Source of the DNA: Cohnella sp. SGD-V74
Lineage (GTDB): Bacteria > Bacillota > Bacilli > Paenibacillales > Paenibacillaceae
Reading direction: 5' to 3'
DNA length: 64,000 bases
Assembly: GCF_003001675.1 (NCBI RefSeq)
Contig: NZ_PVYW01000012.1
Coordinates: forward strand, 62,001 to 126,000
Positions 1 through 9,167 of this stretch are shown here, piece after piece. Position 1 is the stretch's first letter. Each line of letters starts with the position of its first letter. Position numbers and translations under genes: made by a program. The notes beneath the pieces are model-generated. The model did no database searches and was not told where the DNA came from. It worked only from the letters and a program-made list of their open reading frames with translations.

Positions 1-1393
1 CTATGACACGTTGACCAAAGGCATCGAGAGATACAACCAGGATATTGTAGAACTGGAGCGCAAGCTATCGACCCAGTTGACCGACGAAGAGAGATATCGG
101 GCGCAAGCTAAGCTTGAAGTGCTTAGGGAGTATGTCAAGAATTATACTCTGGAACAAGCTCAGGCAGTCTCCGCTTGGGAGAATTCGGTCAAATCTTCGG
201 CGAAAGACGCTATGTCAGCTTTGGAAGACTTCTATGCCAAGCAGGGCAAAGCGGCGCAGAAAGCGTTAGACGATCAGCTTGACGCTTATAGAGGGTACAT
301 CGAGGAACGCAAAAAGCTTCTGAGGCGTGAAAACGAGGCAGAGGATTTCAGCGATAACCGGGCCAAGCTGCAGAAGGAAGAGGCTGAACTGCGAAAGGAA
401 ATCGCTGTTCTTTCCTTAGACAATTCCATTGAGGGACAGTACAAGAGAGAGCAGTTGGAGCAGGAACTGGCCGATAAGGTGGAGGAGATCCGCAGGCTTG
501 AACTGGACCGGACCAGAAGCCTGCGGGAGCAGGACTATGACGATCTGCTCAAAAACAAAGAGGACGAGATCAAAGTTGCTAAAGATGCTGCGGATAAAAA
601 GTGGCAGCAGGATCTTGCGGCGGACCAGCACTATTCTGCTCTGAAGCAGGCTGTGCTGGAAGGCAACGTTCAGAACATGCAGAAAACATTGCTCGATTTC
701 TCGAGCAATGTGCAGCTCTATATGAATGCCATCGGAGAGAGCATTGATCGCAACCTTGTTGAGAAGCTGGAGGAGGCTCAGAGGTTTCAAAATCTTGCGA
801 ATACGATTGTGGGTATCCCTAATTTGAACGTATCCGCTCCTCCTCCAACATCTCCAAACGCTTCTGTCGGAAGTGGGGCCGGAGCGGTGAAATCCGCCAG
901 GGCATCGGCATGGGAAAAATATTTGGAGAATAAGCAAGAAGCAGAGACGCTGAAAAATTCTGATCCCAGATGGATCGAGCTTAACAAGGACAACAACAAG
1001 CTGAGGGAGATATGGGGATTTCAGGATAAGAGTTATGAGCAGTTAAGAAACCTTCCAATCTACCACGAAGGAGGAGAGGTCGGGGTCGAAGGAACGACTA
1101 CGGCCAAGTGGTGGCAGGGCATGCTGAAATCCGACGAGGTGCTGTCCGTACTTCGGAAGGGAGAAGCGGTCATTAAAGACCCGGGATCGTTCGTTCAGCA
1201 GATGATTGCGAGCGTGGCACAGCGTATGAACGCCGGACCGCGTTTTTTGGTGTCGGGAACGGGAGCTTCCGGGCCTGTAACCAACCATTATGAGTACGAT
1301 ATTCGGATCGAGCGATTGGAAGGCGGGGAAGCGGGAGCGAAGGCTCTGTTCAAGCATATCCGGACGCAGTCGCAGCGAGGCAATCGTTTATAA
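1..1393 (+). CDS. Phage tail tape measure protein, C-terminal part (5' end outside window)
   Basis: The reading frame is open to the left edge, so this is the end of a longer gene. The visible 460 residues are almost entirely charged alpha-helix and coiled coil (Glu/Lys/Gln-rich heptads to about residue 260). A Ser/Ala/Pro linker follows, then a compact end containing IYHEGGEVGVEG and a segment on 'SDEVLSVLRKGEAVIKDP', a layout common at the C-terminus of tail tape measure proteins of Gram-positive siphophages. Its position directly before Dit and Tal genes supports this. It would set tail length inside the tail tube. The stop codon lies only 15 bases before the next start. Function is inferred from layout and motif style. 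Confidence 0.75.
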   Translation, partial: YDTLTKGIERYNQDIVELERKLSTQLTDEERYRAQAKLEVLREYVKNYTLEQAQAVSAWENSVKSSAKDAMSALEDFYAKQGKAAQKALDDQLDAYRGYIEERKKLLRRENEAEDFSDNRAKLQKEEAELRKEIAVLSLDNSIEGQYKREQLEQELADKVEEIRRLELDRTRSLREQDYDDLLKNKEDEIKVAKDAADKKWQQDLAADQHYSALKQAVLEGNVQNMQKTLLDFSSNVQLYMNAIGESIDRNLVEKLEEAQRFQNLANTIVGIPNLNVSAPPPTSPNASVGSGAGAVKSARASAWEKYLENKQEAETLKNSDPRWIELNKDNNKLREIWGFQDKSYEQLRNLPIYHEGGEVGVEGTTTAKWWQGMLKSDEVLSVLRKGEAVIKDPGSFVQQMIASVAQRMNAGPRFLVSGTGASGPVTNHYEYDIRIERLEGGEAGAKALFKHIRTQSQRGNRL

Positions 1394-1408
1394 GGAGGTG
1401 AATCGACG

Positions 1409-2188
1409 TTGACTATACGATCGAGCATGTACTTTACGTTTAACGGGCAGAGATCGGACGATTTCGGCATCGTTAACGTCAATATGGAATCTGGTATGCT
1501 AAGCGAGTCTTTTGCCGCCGGGAGATCGATCCGCAAGCAGCGGGTCAGAGGAAGGGACCGGGGTTATTTTCAGGAAATCGAGCTGGAGGAATTCAAGTTT
1601 ACCGTAACGTTCGCTTGGAAAAGCGGATGGGAGAACGAGGACAAGCTCAGGGAAGTGGCCAGATGGCTGCTTTCTCCGAAGTATTACGCGCCGCTGGTGT
1701 TTGCAGATCAGCCCGACAAAATCTACTACTGCTTGTGCGTAGACAGCCCCGAATTGATTCACAATTCGTTAAAGCAGGGCTATGTTCGGCTCAATTTTGA
1801 GTGCTGCGATGCTTATGCCTATACGCCCGTCTACGAGAGGGTATTCGATCTGTCCAATAACCCCTCCGAAGGTTCGGTCATCGTGCTTGAAAATATCGGA
1901 GATGCGGAATGCAAACCGATCGTCTCGATCTATAAAGTCGGCAGCGGCGATGTCACAATTCGAAATCAGTCTAATGGAAATGCGGAAATGACCTTGGTAC
2001 AGTTGGCCGGCGGGGAGACGGTCGACGTGGATTGCGAGAATCGTCTTATCAAATCCGATCTTCCGCTCACTTACCGGTACGACAATTTAAGAGGAGACTA
2101 CTTGTCTCTGCCTATTTTCGACAACAGGCTGCTGATTCGAGGGCGCTGCAAGCTCAAGTTCATCTATCAATTCAAGAGGCTTCAATAA
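1409..2188 (+). CDS. Distal tail protein (Dit-like, phage tail family)
   Basis: The 259-residue protein opens with YFTFNGQRSDDFGIVNVN, the typical start of Dit/phage tail family proteins (SPP1 gp19.1 type), and has a beta-rich body with the 'ARWLLSPKYYAPLVFADQP' region found in this family. Dit forms the hexameric hub that joins the tail tube to the tail-tip/receptor-binding protein. The TTG start at 1409 is chosen because AAGGAGGTG sits at 1392-1400. The gene is packed between tape measure and Tal genes, the standard order in Firmicutes siphophages and PBSX-like particles. Confidence 0.8.
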   Translation: MTIRSSMYFTFNGQRSDDFGIVNVNMESGMLSESFAAGRSIRKQRVRGRDRGYFQEIELEEFKFTVTFAWKSGWENEDKLREVARWLLSPKYYAPLVFADQPDKIYYCLCVDSPELIHNSLKQGYVRLNFECCDAYAYTPVYERVFDLSNNPSEGSVIVLENIGDAECKPIVSIYKVGSGDVTIRNQSNGNAEMTLVQLAGGETVDVDCENRLIKSDLPLTYRYDNLRGDYLSLPIFDNRLLIRGRCKLKFIYQFKRLQ

Positions 2189-2207
2189 AAGGAGGTGAAA
2201 ATAAACC

Positions 2208-4955
2208 ATGATCCTGGATGCGAACGAATATATTGAACCCGAGCGCCCTCGATTATACGTGGCGACTCCAAATCGGACGATCGTCGGCGAGCTTCCCGAA
2301 GCTTACAATATCAAGTTGAACACTAAGCTCGGCAACGTTTCGACATTGAGTTTCTCTCTGCCGTATCGAATCGCTCGCTTGAACAAGCACTTGGATAACC
2401 CGAACATCAAGAAGACGAAAAATCGTTACCTGATCAAATACGTATACGGAATCGAAACGGAATGGTTTGTGATCAAATCTCCATCCGACGTAATGGAGGA
2501 CACGGACCACAAGGATATTCAATGCTTCGGGCTTGCGTACGAACTAGCGGACAAAAATATCCGAAAATACGAAGCGACCAGCAAAAACGCGACGCAAATT
2601 TTATCGACCATTTTGGAATCGAGCCTATGGAAGCTTGGGACGGTTGACGCGGACTTCGACGTTATGTACCGCTCCCTGTCGTTGACGGATTCGAGTGCGC
2701 TAGATGTCGTGTTCGATGTGGCGGCTACTTTCGGCGCTTTAGTCACCTTCGATTCCGAGCAGCGGAAAATCAACCTGCTTCAATTCGACGAATACGGGAT
2801 GAACAAGGGGCTGGAGATCGGTTACGGCAGCCTGTTGAAGAGCGCGACCAAGAGCGAGAGCGCTGACGAATTTTTCACTTTATTTAAGGGATTCGGCGCC
2901 AATGGGATAGGTATTCAAAGCGTAAATGTCACGGGGAGCAACTATCTGTTGGACGTTTCATATTTTATGTACCCTTTTTCCAGAGACGATCAGGGGAACG
3001 TGCTGGCTCACAGCGACTATATGAGCGATGGTTTATGTCATGCTTTGCTGGATTATCGGGAACTGCTCGATTCGAAGCGGGGCATCTATCAGGGATACCT
3101 TAGTTCGTTGCAAGCTTTGCAGGCTGCCTTAATGGAGCGTACCAATGAACTGTACGATCTGAAGAACGAGCTGGCGGTCATCGAGGACCAGATTGCTGTA
3201 GCTAACTATAACCGGCAAAGTACAGGTGCGCTTGTCGCTCAGAAAAATGCCAAGCTCTCGCAGATTGCAGCCAAAAACAATGAAATTGCCACTGTTGAGA
3301 CGGGAATGTCTAATGCGAACGTTCAGATTTCCGCACTACAGCAGTCGTTTTCCCTGAGTGGAAATTTGACGGCTGCCCAGCTCGCGGAATTGAATCCGTA
3401 CATCATCGAAGGCGTGTACGAAAACACGAATATCACCAGTCCCGAGCAGCTGTATGAAGTGCTGACGAAGGAGTTTGACAAGGTCAAGCAGCCGAAGATC
3501 ATCGTCGAAATCAGTATGGTGAATTTGCTGGAGGTTGTTGAAGAACAGGACAAGTGGGACAAGCTCCGACTTGGAGACGTGCTGACGATTATCAATACTC
3601 ATATCGGGCTGAACGTGCAGGCGAAAATCATCGAACTCAACTACGATTTCGAATCCGGCGACATCGGCATCGTGATCAGCAACGTTAAGGAGCTGTTGAG
3701 CGACGAGGAACGTTTTCTCAAGGAGTTGTACAATTCGCGAACGGCTTCGCAGAGCTTGATCAGCAACAGCGGATCATGGAATCAGGCAGCGGAGGAAGCG
3801 TCCGAGGCTCAGCAGATTCTTAACGGCGTATGGGATGCGACGGCAAGAAGCATTCAAGCCTCCGTCGACAATACCGTAACCATTGACCGTAAGGGCGTCA
3901 TCGTCAGCGATCCGAATACGCCTGACGACATTCTGATTTTGCAGAAAGGGTTGCTGGCTATCAGCCGCAACGGAGGCAACACCTGGTCAACGGCGATTAA
4001 TGCGAACGGGGTATTTGCTGAACGGCTTGTTGGACAGATTCTGGTCGGGACGAATCTGAGCATCAGCAACAGCAGCGGATCGGTTCAGATCAATGCCAAT
4101 GGGATGACCGTAACGGATATGAGCCTTAACCTGATCAATTCCACGGTCAAATCCAAAGTGCTGATCAATCCGAACGACGGGTTCAAGGTGCAGAAAAACA
4201 CCGGAACCACGGGTGCTCCGGTGTGGACGGATCAAATCTCTCTGGACAGCAACGGCAATGCCCTGTTCGGCGGTGTTCTAAGCATTGGCAGTGGCAGCAC
4301 CGTGGTCAAAGCCGATGGCAGCGCCGGGCTGTGGGTCGGGGCTTCGGCTTTTATCAATGCTCCTTTTCGGGTGGAGTTGAACGGTACGGTGACCGCTAGC
4401 AAGTTTAACTTAACCGGCGGAAGCATGAATATCAATAATAGATTTATTGTGGATAGCAGCGGCAATCTTACGGCTTCCGGAAATATTACGGCTAATGCTC
4501 TTGTCGCTGGCTCATTTATTCAGGCTCCCACGATTCTTGGAGGAACGATTAATATTGGCAACGGCAAGTTTACAGTAGATAACAGCGGTAACGTTTATGC
4601 TAATAACGGAACGTTTGTGTCGGGTTCGTTTTCCGGGAACATCACCTCAAATGCCACTATCGAAGGGGGGACCCTAAGAGGTGCAACAATTGATGGTGGG
4701 AATATAAACGTTACTTCCAATGTTTCTGTTGGAAACAACCTACATGTAGGGTCGTATGATGTAGCAAATGGTAAACAAATTTGGTTCCGTACTGGCACAA
4801 ATATGTCGGTAATTGGTTACGATAATAATAATGCTCAGATATATCTAAGCGCGATGCATGGCGTTAATATTAACGGTGGAAATTTGTATATAAATGATGA
4901 CATAGTTGCAACTCAAAAATGGGTTCAACAAAATATTGTTGCTAAATGGGGCTAA
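2208..4955 (+). CDS. Tail-tip / receptor-binding protein (Tal, prophage endopeptidase-tail type) with exchangeable C-terminus
   Basis: This 915-residue protein starts at ATG 2208 behind a perfect AGGAGGTGA. Residues about 1-290 and 390-510 resemble the prophage endopeptidase tail (Tal) fold that plugs the tail tip, with a coiled-coil insert at about 290-390. From about residue 600 the protein becomes Gly/Asn/Thr-rich repeats (GNITANALVAGSFIQAP, GGTINIGNG) typical of trimeric beta-helical fibre tips, ending in VATQKWVQQNIVAKWG. The DNA from about 4,090 to 4,375 recurs downstream in silent copies at 5,653, about 7,130 and about 9,820, while the last 550 bp are unique. The 3' end overlaps the stop of a convergent stalk-domain gene by 14 bp. 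Role in host recognition is inferred; enzymatic activity is not evident. Confidence 0.8.
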   Translation: MILDANEYIEPERPRLYVATPNRTIVGELPEAYNIKLNTKLGNVSTLSFSLPYRIARLNKHLDNPNIKKTKNRYLIKYVYGIETEWFVIKSPSDVMEDTDHKDIQCFGLAYELADKNIRKYEATSKNATQILSTILESSLWKLGTVDADFDVMYRSLSLTDSSALDVVFDVAATFGALVTFDSEQRKINLLQFDEYGMNKGLEIGYGSLLKSATKSESADEFFTLFKGFGANGIGIQSVNVTGSNYLLDVSYFMYPFSRDDQGNVLAHSDYMSDGLCHALLDYRELLDSKRGIYQGYLSSLQALQAALMERTNELYDLKNELAVIEDQIAVANYNRQSTGALVAQKNAKLSQIAAKNNEIATVETGMSNANVQISALQQSFSLSGNLTAAQLAELNPYIIEGVYENTNITSPEQLYEVLTKEFDKVKQPKIIVEISMVNLLEVVEEQDKWDKLRLGDVLTIINTHIGLNVQAKIIELNYDFESGDIGIVISNVKELLSDEERFLKELYNSRTASQSLISNSGSWNQAAEEASEAQQILNGVWDATARSIQASVDNTVTIDRKGVIVSDPNTPDDILILQKGLLAISRNGGNTWSTAINANGVFAERLVGQILVGTNLSISNSSGSVQINANGMTVTDMSLNLINSTVKSKVLINPNDGFKVQKNTGTTGAPVWTDQISLDSNGNALFGGVLSIGSGSTVVKADGSAGLWVGASAFINAPFRVELNGTVTASKFNLTGGSMNINNRFIVDSSGNLTASGNITANALVAGSFIQAPTILGGTINIGNGKFTVDNSGNVYANNGTFVSGSFSGNITSNATIEGGTLRGATIDGGNINVTSNVSVGNNLHVGSYDVANGKQIWFRTGTNMSVIGYDNNNAQIYLSAMHGVNINGGNLYINDDIVATQKWVQQNIVAKWG
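4090..4375 (+). repeat. Left conserved block, live copy (inside Tal)
   Basis: This stretch encodes from INANGMTV through the AFINAPFRVELNG segment. It is repeated with high identity at 5653-5940, in part at about 7130-7400 and in short form at about 9820-9990, always in the same orientation. All copies begin at the same point, the NANGM codons, which suggests a defined cassette boundary or a common ancestral junction. Confidence 0.8.
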
Positions 4956-5556
4956 TTATATTTTTCCTTACTTGGAATTTATTTAAGTGTAGTAAGTCTT
5001 CTTTTTGTAAAAATTGGAGCAAAAAGTCTTCCGTGTAGTAGGTGCGATCATTTTTGCTATCATAGTAATCGTCAATCTTGTCTTTGGGAATATAGTCGAT
5101 TCCTTTGTAGGCAATGACTGTATTACCGTCAACTACTCCTCGTGAAGCAAAAGTTTCTTTTGCTTCACGAATATACGTAGCGATTTCTCTCCACTCATAC
5201 AACACTTTGCCTTCATGTGGAGAGGTTTCAGTAGCGCTACTATTCGTATTTGAATCAGGATTTCCATTGTCGGTAACTGGGCTAGGGGGCTTTGATTCAG
5301 TAACAATATTAATATCCTTACCGTTCAACTCAATCTTCCCACCGACAGCTTCGGCAGCTTTTCTTAATGGAAGATAGGTCGTGTTGTTGTAAGAGATCGC
5401 GGAAGCGTCTAACTGTTTTCCGTTGACTGAAACTTTAATATCGGGGCGAAGCTTAGCACTAATGGTCTTGATCGCTTCGGCACCGTAAGCGGAACCGGCA
5501 GTCGCACAGATAGCTCCCGCTAAGAATACAATTGCATATTTTAACGTTTGTTTCAT
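4942..5556 (-). CDS. Secreted stalk-domain protein 1 (family A C-terminus)
   Basis: The 204-residue protein starts at ATG 5556 (MKQTLKYAIVFLAG...), chosen because AAGGAG lies 9 bases upstream; a longer frame to 5586 exists. Residues 1-29 form a signal peptide ending SAYGAEA. Residues about 35-85 are a copper-amine-oxidase-N/stalk domain (KVSVNGKQLDASAISYNN, YLPLRKAAEAVGG). A Ser/Asn/Pro linker follows, then a variable C-terminus with DYYDSKNDRTYYTEDFLLQF. The stop overlaps the end of the active Tal gene. The signal peptide places it outside the membrane, so it is not an ordinary virion part. Function is unknown. A matched surface or exclusion role is my inference. Confidence 0.7.
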   Translation of the reverse strand: MKQTLKYAIVFLAGAICATAGSAYGAEAIKTISAKLRPDIKVSVNGKQLDASAISYNNTTYLPLRKAAEAVGGKIELNGKDINIVTESKPPSPVTDNGNPDSNTNSSATETSPHEGKVLYEWREIATYIREAKETFASRGVVDGNTVIAYKGIDYIPKDKIDDYYDSKNDRTYYTEDFLLQFLQKEDLLHLNKFQVRKNIISPI

Positions 5557-5620
5557 GTCATTCATCTCCTTGATAAGAGCGTACAACTCTCATTATAGAT
5601 TAGGTCATAAAAAATGGAAA
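5300..5620 (-). repeat. Right conserved block, copy 1 (stalk 5' part plus promoter)
   Basis: The DNA covering promoter, ribosome site, signal peptide and stalk domain is nearly the same in all five stalk genes (other copies at 6778-7098, 8627-8947, 9472-9792, 10395-10715). Identity stops abruptly at the codons after DINIVT, where the linker and variable C-terminus begin. Confidence 0.8.
5592..5620 (-). promoter_or_regulatory. Promoter of stalk gene 1
   Basis: On the minus strand TTTCCA is followed after exactly 17 bases by TATAAT, about 36 bases before the start codon. The same pair with the same spacing precedes all five stalk genes. Confidence 0.65.
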
Positions 5621-5652
5621 CATTTGTTGAGGAGGAAGTGGTGATTCCAAAG

Positions 5653-6438
5653 CAATGCCAACGGGATGACTGTAACGGACATGAGTTTTAACCTGATCAA
5701 CTCCACGGTCAAATCCAAAGTGCTGATCAATCCGAACGACGGGTTCAAGGTGCAGAAAAACACCGGAACGTCGGGTGCTCCGTGTGGTCGGATCAAATCT
5801 CCCTGGACAGCAACGGCAATGCCTTGTTCGGTGGTGTTCTCAGCATTAGCAGTGGCAGCACCGTGGTCAAAGCCGATGGCAGCACAGGGCTGTGGGTCGG
5901 GGCTTCGGCCTTCTCTAATGCTCCTTTTCGGGTGGATTTGAATGGAAGGATAACCGCGAGCAACGTTGAGCTGAAAGGAGGCTCCATCGGCTGGGGCAAC
6001 TTCAATGTTAACAGTGCGGGTGTTATCACTGCTACTGGGGCCAGCATTAGCGGTAATATTACCGCTAATGCTTTAACAGTCGGGGCGTTTATTCAGGCAC
6101 CCAATATTATTGGAGGGACAATAACCGGTAACGAAATTAAAGGTGGAACGATTACTGGAACAACGATTACTGGAACAACGATCTCTTCTACTTCAGTAGT
6201 AAATGTTGCTACGGATGTAAATATCGGAAACAATTTATATATTGGCGATGGTCAGAACGTCGATAAATATATTTACTTCAAAGGATCCACAATAGGGGGA
6301 GCCAGAATACGATTTTCGCAAAGTACCGATAAACTGATATTGTTTGCACTTAACGGAGTAGAAATTCCAGCAAGAGATCTGACAATTTCGGGAAATCCTG
6401 TAGCTACAGAAGAATATGTAAGACAATACGGCTGCTAG
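5653..6438 (+). pseudogene. Silent Tal 3' cassette 2 (5'-truncated, one frameshift)
   Basis: It copies Tal from the NANGM point (compare 4090) but has no N-terminal domains. One G is missing at about 5782 relative to Tal (gctccg-tgtgg), shifting the frame. From 5782 to the stop at 6438 the frame is open and matches Tal at SLDSNGNALFGGVLS before diverging to a new tip with ITGNEIKGGTITGTTITG repeats and the end VATEEYVRQYGC. The intact part downstream of the shift still shares about 160 bp with live Tal, so a crossover there would give a full in-frame Tal with a new tip. The end overlaps stalk gene 2 by 4 bp. Confidence 0.75.
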
Positions 6439-7034
6439 ATGGGGATGATTACTTTACCAGATAAATGATATGAGGGTACACCATTAAGATCAGTTGAAGG
6501 AAGAAACTGTAAAAGAAATTCTCTTGTATAATAGGATTTATCAGTTTCTCTATCATAGTAATAATCCACACCGTCTGTGACGAGATAGGTGTTATTGTTG
6601 TAATAAACCAATAGTTTTCCGTTTATCACATCATTCTTCATTCTGGGTCTATCTGTTGAATATAGGTGCGAATAAACTTCATTCCATTGGTGCAATACCT
6701 TGCTCTCTAGCGTATTCGTCGTTTCTGCAGACTCAGTCGAACCATTAATGGATTTCGGCTCGGCAACTCTTGATTTAGTCACAATGTTAATATCCTTGCC
6801 ATTCAACTCAATCTTCCCACCGACGGCCTCAGCAGCTTTTCTTAATGGGAGATAGGTAGAGTTGTTGTAAGAGATTGCGGAAGCGTCTAACGGCGTGCCA
6901 TTAATCGAAACCTTAATATCGGGACGAAGCTTCGCGCTAATGGTCTTGATCGCTTCAGCTCCGTAAGCGGAACCGGCAGTCGCACAGATAGCTCCCGCTA
7001 AGAATACAATTGCATATTTTAACGTTTGTTTCAT
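6435..7034 (-). CDS. Secreted stalk-domain protein 2 (family A C-terminus)
   Basis: This 199-residue paralogue of stalk protein 1 starts at 7034 with AAGGAG upstream. Signal peptide and stalk domain are nearly identical to copy 1 (KVSINGTPLDASAISYNN here). The linker is shorter. The C-terminus shares only the skeleton KVLHQWNEV ... DYYYDRETDKSYYTREFLLQF ... VIIPI with copies 1 and 5, differing at most other positions. It converges on the end of silent Tal cassette 2. It has its own promoter, so it can be expressed although the adjoining Tal copy is silent. Confidence 0.7.
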   Translation of the reverse strand: MKQTLKYAIVFLAGAICATAGSAYGAEAIKTISAKLRPDIKVSINGTPLDASAISYNNSTYLPLRKAAEAVGGKIELNGKDINIVTKSRVAEPKSINGSTESAETTNTLESKVLHQWNEVYSHLYSTDRPRMKNDVINGKLLVYYNNNTYLVTDGVDYYYDRETDKSYYTREFLLQFLPSTDLNGVPSYHLSGKVIIPI

Positions 7035-7098
7035 GTCATTCATCTCCTTGATAAGAGCGTACAACTCTCATTATAGATTAGGTCATAAAAAATGGAAA
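6778..7098 (-). repeat. Right conserved block, copy 2
   Basis: Second copy of the shared stalk 5' part, ribosome site and promoter. Together with the Tal block at 5653-5940 it brackets the variable ends of cassette 2. Confidence 0.8.
7070..7098 (-). promoter_or_regulatory. Promoter of stalk gene 2
   Basis: TTTCCA and TATAAT separated by 17 bases on the minus strand, identical in layout to stalk gene 1. Confidence 0.65.
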
Positions 7099-7120
7099 CA
7101 TTTGAGGAGGAGGAGATTTC

Positions 7121-8104
7121 AATGCAAAGATGCAGAGCAACGCGAACGGCATGACTCTAAGGGGGATGAGCTTGAATCTGATTACTCCCAATGGCGGGCT
7201 CGAAGTATAAAAAATACCGGAACCACGGGCGCTCCGGTGTGGACGGATCCAATCTCCCTGGACAGCAATGGCAATGCCTTGCTCGGCGGTGTTCTCAGCA
7301 TTGGAAGTGGCAGCACTGTGGTCAAAGCCGATGGCAGCACAGGGCTGTGGGTCGGGGCTTCGGTTTTCGCTAGTGCTCCTTTTCGGATGGATTTGAATGG
7401 AAGGATAACCGCGAGCAACGTTGAGCTGAAAGGAGGCTCCATCGGCTGGGGCAACTTCAATGTTAACAGTGCGGTTGTTATCACTGCTACTGGGGCCAAT
7501 ATTAGTGGCAATATTACGATGACAAATGGAAGCATTCAATGGACAAATATCAATAGTGATCTTGTTGCTACAACCGCCGCATCGACAGCCTATAGCGCGC
7601 TCGCAATATCATCAGCCATTGCAAATGGCACATATACTGGCGGAACATTTATAAGTGGAAGTCAAATATATTCACCGAATATTTTGGTGGAACAATTGCT
7701 ATTGGTGTGGAAATAACATATTTAATTAAAGCTGATGAAAATGGTATTTATTTGGGGAGCAGTTCATTTGCCACTGCCCCGTTCAAAGTAAATTTGGCTG
7801 GTATGCTTTTTGCAACAGGAGGAACCTTCAAGGGGCCGGTTGAAGGTTTCACTGTTAAGACGAGAAATAGAAATGTTGGTGCTGCTATTGTAATGAGTTC
7901 TCGATATGGAGATATTAATATATTTGATGCAAATAACAAAAATATCCTTAGAATGCTGTATCCATCTACAGTCCTTCTGGCGCATTTAAAACTGCAGCTG
8001 GTAGATGGGATTTTACAGGAGAGGTTACGGGTACCGTGCGAAGTGGGGCTAATTATTCTGATAATTGGTTTTTAATTGAGATGAAGATTGATTCGTTCAC
8101 ATAA
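7121..8104 (+). pseudogene. Silent Tal 3' cassette 3 (truncated, three frameshifts)
   Basis: A strong GAGGAGGAGGAG ribosome-site-like run precedes an ATG, but the frame stops within ten codons. In another frame the Tal-like segment NANGMTLRGMSLNLITPNGG runs into a stop at about 7208. Tal homology resumes in frame at KNTGTTGAPVWTD. Further shifts occur in a T run at about 7690 and at about 7965. Mentally repaired, the tip reads through FGGTIAIGVE, GIYLGSSSFATAPF and TAAGRWDFTGEVTGTVRS to a stop at 8102-8104. The tip type differs from cassettes 1 and 2. It overlaps stalk gene 3 by 52 bp. Single-base repeats at the shifts could be real decay or sequencing error. Confidence 0.65.
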
Positions 8105-8883
8105 ACGTGATTAGAGACTCCATAATAAAACGCAGTGCTATTTGTTGTGTGCCGATCATCTATGTTAATGATCAACTCAGGAAGCCCCTTAAAACCTAAT
8201 GTTCTTAGTGAGGAGTTGTAGATAAAATCATTCGGCAAATTGTATTTGTTTCTCCCAGTCACTATCGTTATAAAGGTATCTCCGTTTATGATTAGTGCAT
8301 CACTCCCTTCATAATAGTTTTTGATCACTTGAATATCTGTTTCTTTGTTTTGTTTAAGTTGCTGAGACACTGAAAGAAAGATATCTTTTCTGACATAGGT
8401 TATCGTGTCGGTGAAAGCATCGCAGCTATTTTCATATTTTTCTTGAATATGAATAAAGATATCTGTCCCATCAAAAGCAATAGTTTTCTCAACAGGATTA
8501 TAGATAATAATATTTTTATTGAAACCATATTTTTGTGCGCCTTCTACCAATGTAAGATAATTTCCGTTAGTGATTTCTTTATTATTTGCTGAACTGCTCG
8601 GAGAATTAGCTTTATTTTGAGTTTCAGTCACAATATTAATATCCCTGCCATTCAACTGAATCTTCCCACCGACAGCCTCGGCAGCTTTTCTTAATGGAAG
8701 ATAGGTCGTGTTATTGTAAGAGATCGCGGAAGCATCTAACTGCTTACCATTGACCGAAACCTTAATATCGGGACGAAGCTTAGCACTAATGGTCTTGATC
8801 GCCTCGGCACCGTAAGCGGAACCGGCAGTTGCGAATATAGCGCCTGCTAAGAATACAATTGCATATTTTGACGTTTGTTTCAT
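8053..8883 (-). CDS. Secreted stalk-domain protein 3 (family B C-terminus, duplicated unit)
   Basis: The 276-residue protein starts at ATG 8883 with GAGGAG upstream. Signal peptide (AGAIFATAGSAYGAEA) and stalk domain match the other copies. The C-terminal part is unlike copies 1, 2 and 5. It contains two related units, one beginning GNYLTLVEGAQKYGFNKNII with NSCDAF and ITYVRKDIF, the other GDTFITIVTGRNKYNLPNDF with STAFYYG and HVYVNESIF. The same unit appears once in stalk protein 4. It is paired with silent Tal cassette 3. Extracellular location is likely. Function is unknown. Confidence 0.7.
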   Translation of the reverse strand: MKQTSKYAIVFLAGAIFATAGSAYGAEAIKTISAKLRPDIKVSVNGKQLDASAISYNNTTYLPLRKAAEAVGGKIQLNGRDINIVTETQNKANSPSSSANNKEITNGNYLTLVEGAQKYGFNKNIIIYNPVEKTIAFDGTDIFIHIQEKYENSCDAFTDTITYVRKDIFLSVSQQLKQNKETDIQVIKNYYEGSDALIINGDTFITIVTGRNKYNLPNDFIYNSSLRTLGFKGLPELIINIDDRHTTNSTAFYYGVSNHVYVNESIFISIKNQLSE

Positions 8884-8947
8884 TCCAATCATCTCCTCAA
8901 TAAAGACTGATGATTTTTATGATAGATGAGAGCGTAAAATATGGAAA
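8627..8947 (-). repeat. Right conserved block, copy 3
   Basis: Third copy of the shared stalk 5' part and promoter. The leader region differs slightly from copies 1, 2 and 4 and resembles copy 5 (the stretch around 8,905-8,947), indicating two promoter-region subtypes. Confidence 0.75.
8919..8947 (-). promoter_or_regulatory. Promoter of stalk gene 3
   Basis: TTTCCA, 17 bases, TATCAT on the minus strand. The -10 differs by one base from the other four copies. Confidence 0.6.
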
Positions 8948-8949
8948 CC

Positions 8950-9167
8950 AGTCTTAAGGATTCTATTCAATTAGATGGGAATAATTGTTAGTTTAAAGAT
9001 CAGGGGATTTTTAATGTGGATAATACCCGATCGATTGCAAAGACGTTATCGTTAGCGATACAAACACTCTAAACGACATTCTAATTACCATTAGGAATAA
9101 TCATTGAATGCCTTAATGGTACGTACTTCAAAAAGGGGCATGAAATAAGAGTGAGCTTCAACAGAAG
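8950..9167. other. Gap without a Tal copy in cassette 4
   Basis: Between the promoter of stalk gene 3 and the stop of stalk gene 4 there are about 220 AT-rich bases. I find no Tal homology, no ORF of note and no hairpin terminator. A short open stretch around 9,015-9,070 (VDNTRSIAKTLSLAIQTL in one frame) might be a tip remnant but cannot be supported. Confidence 0.4.
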
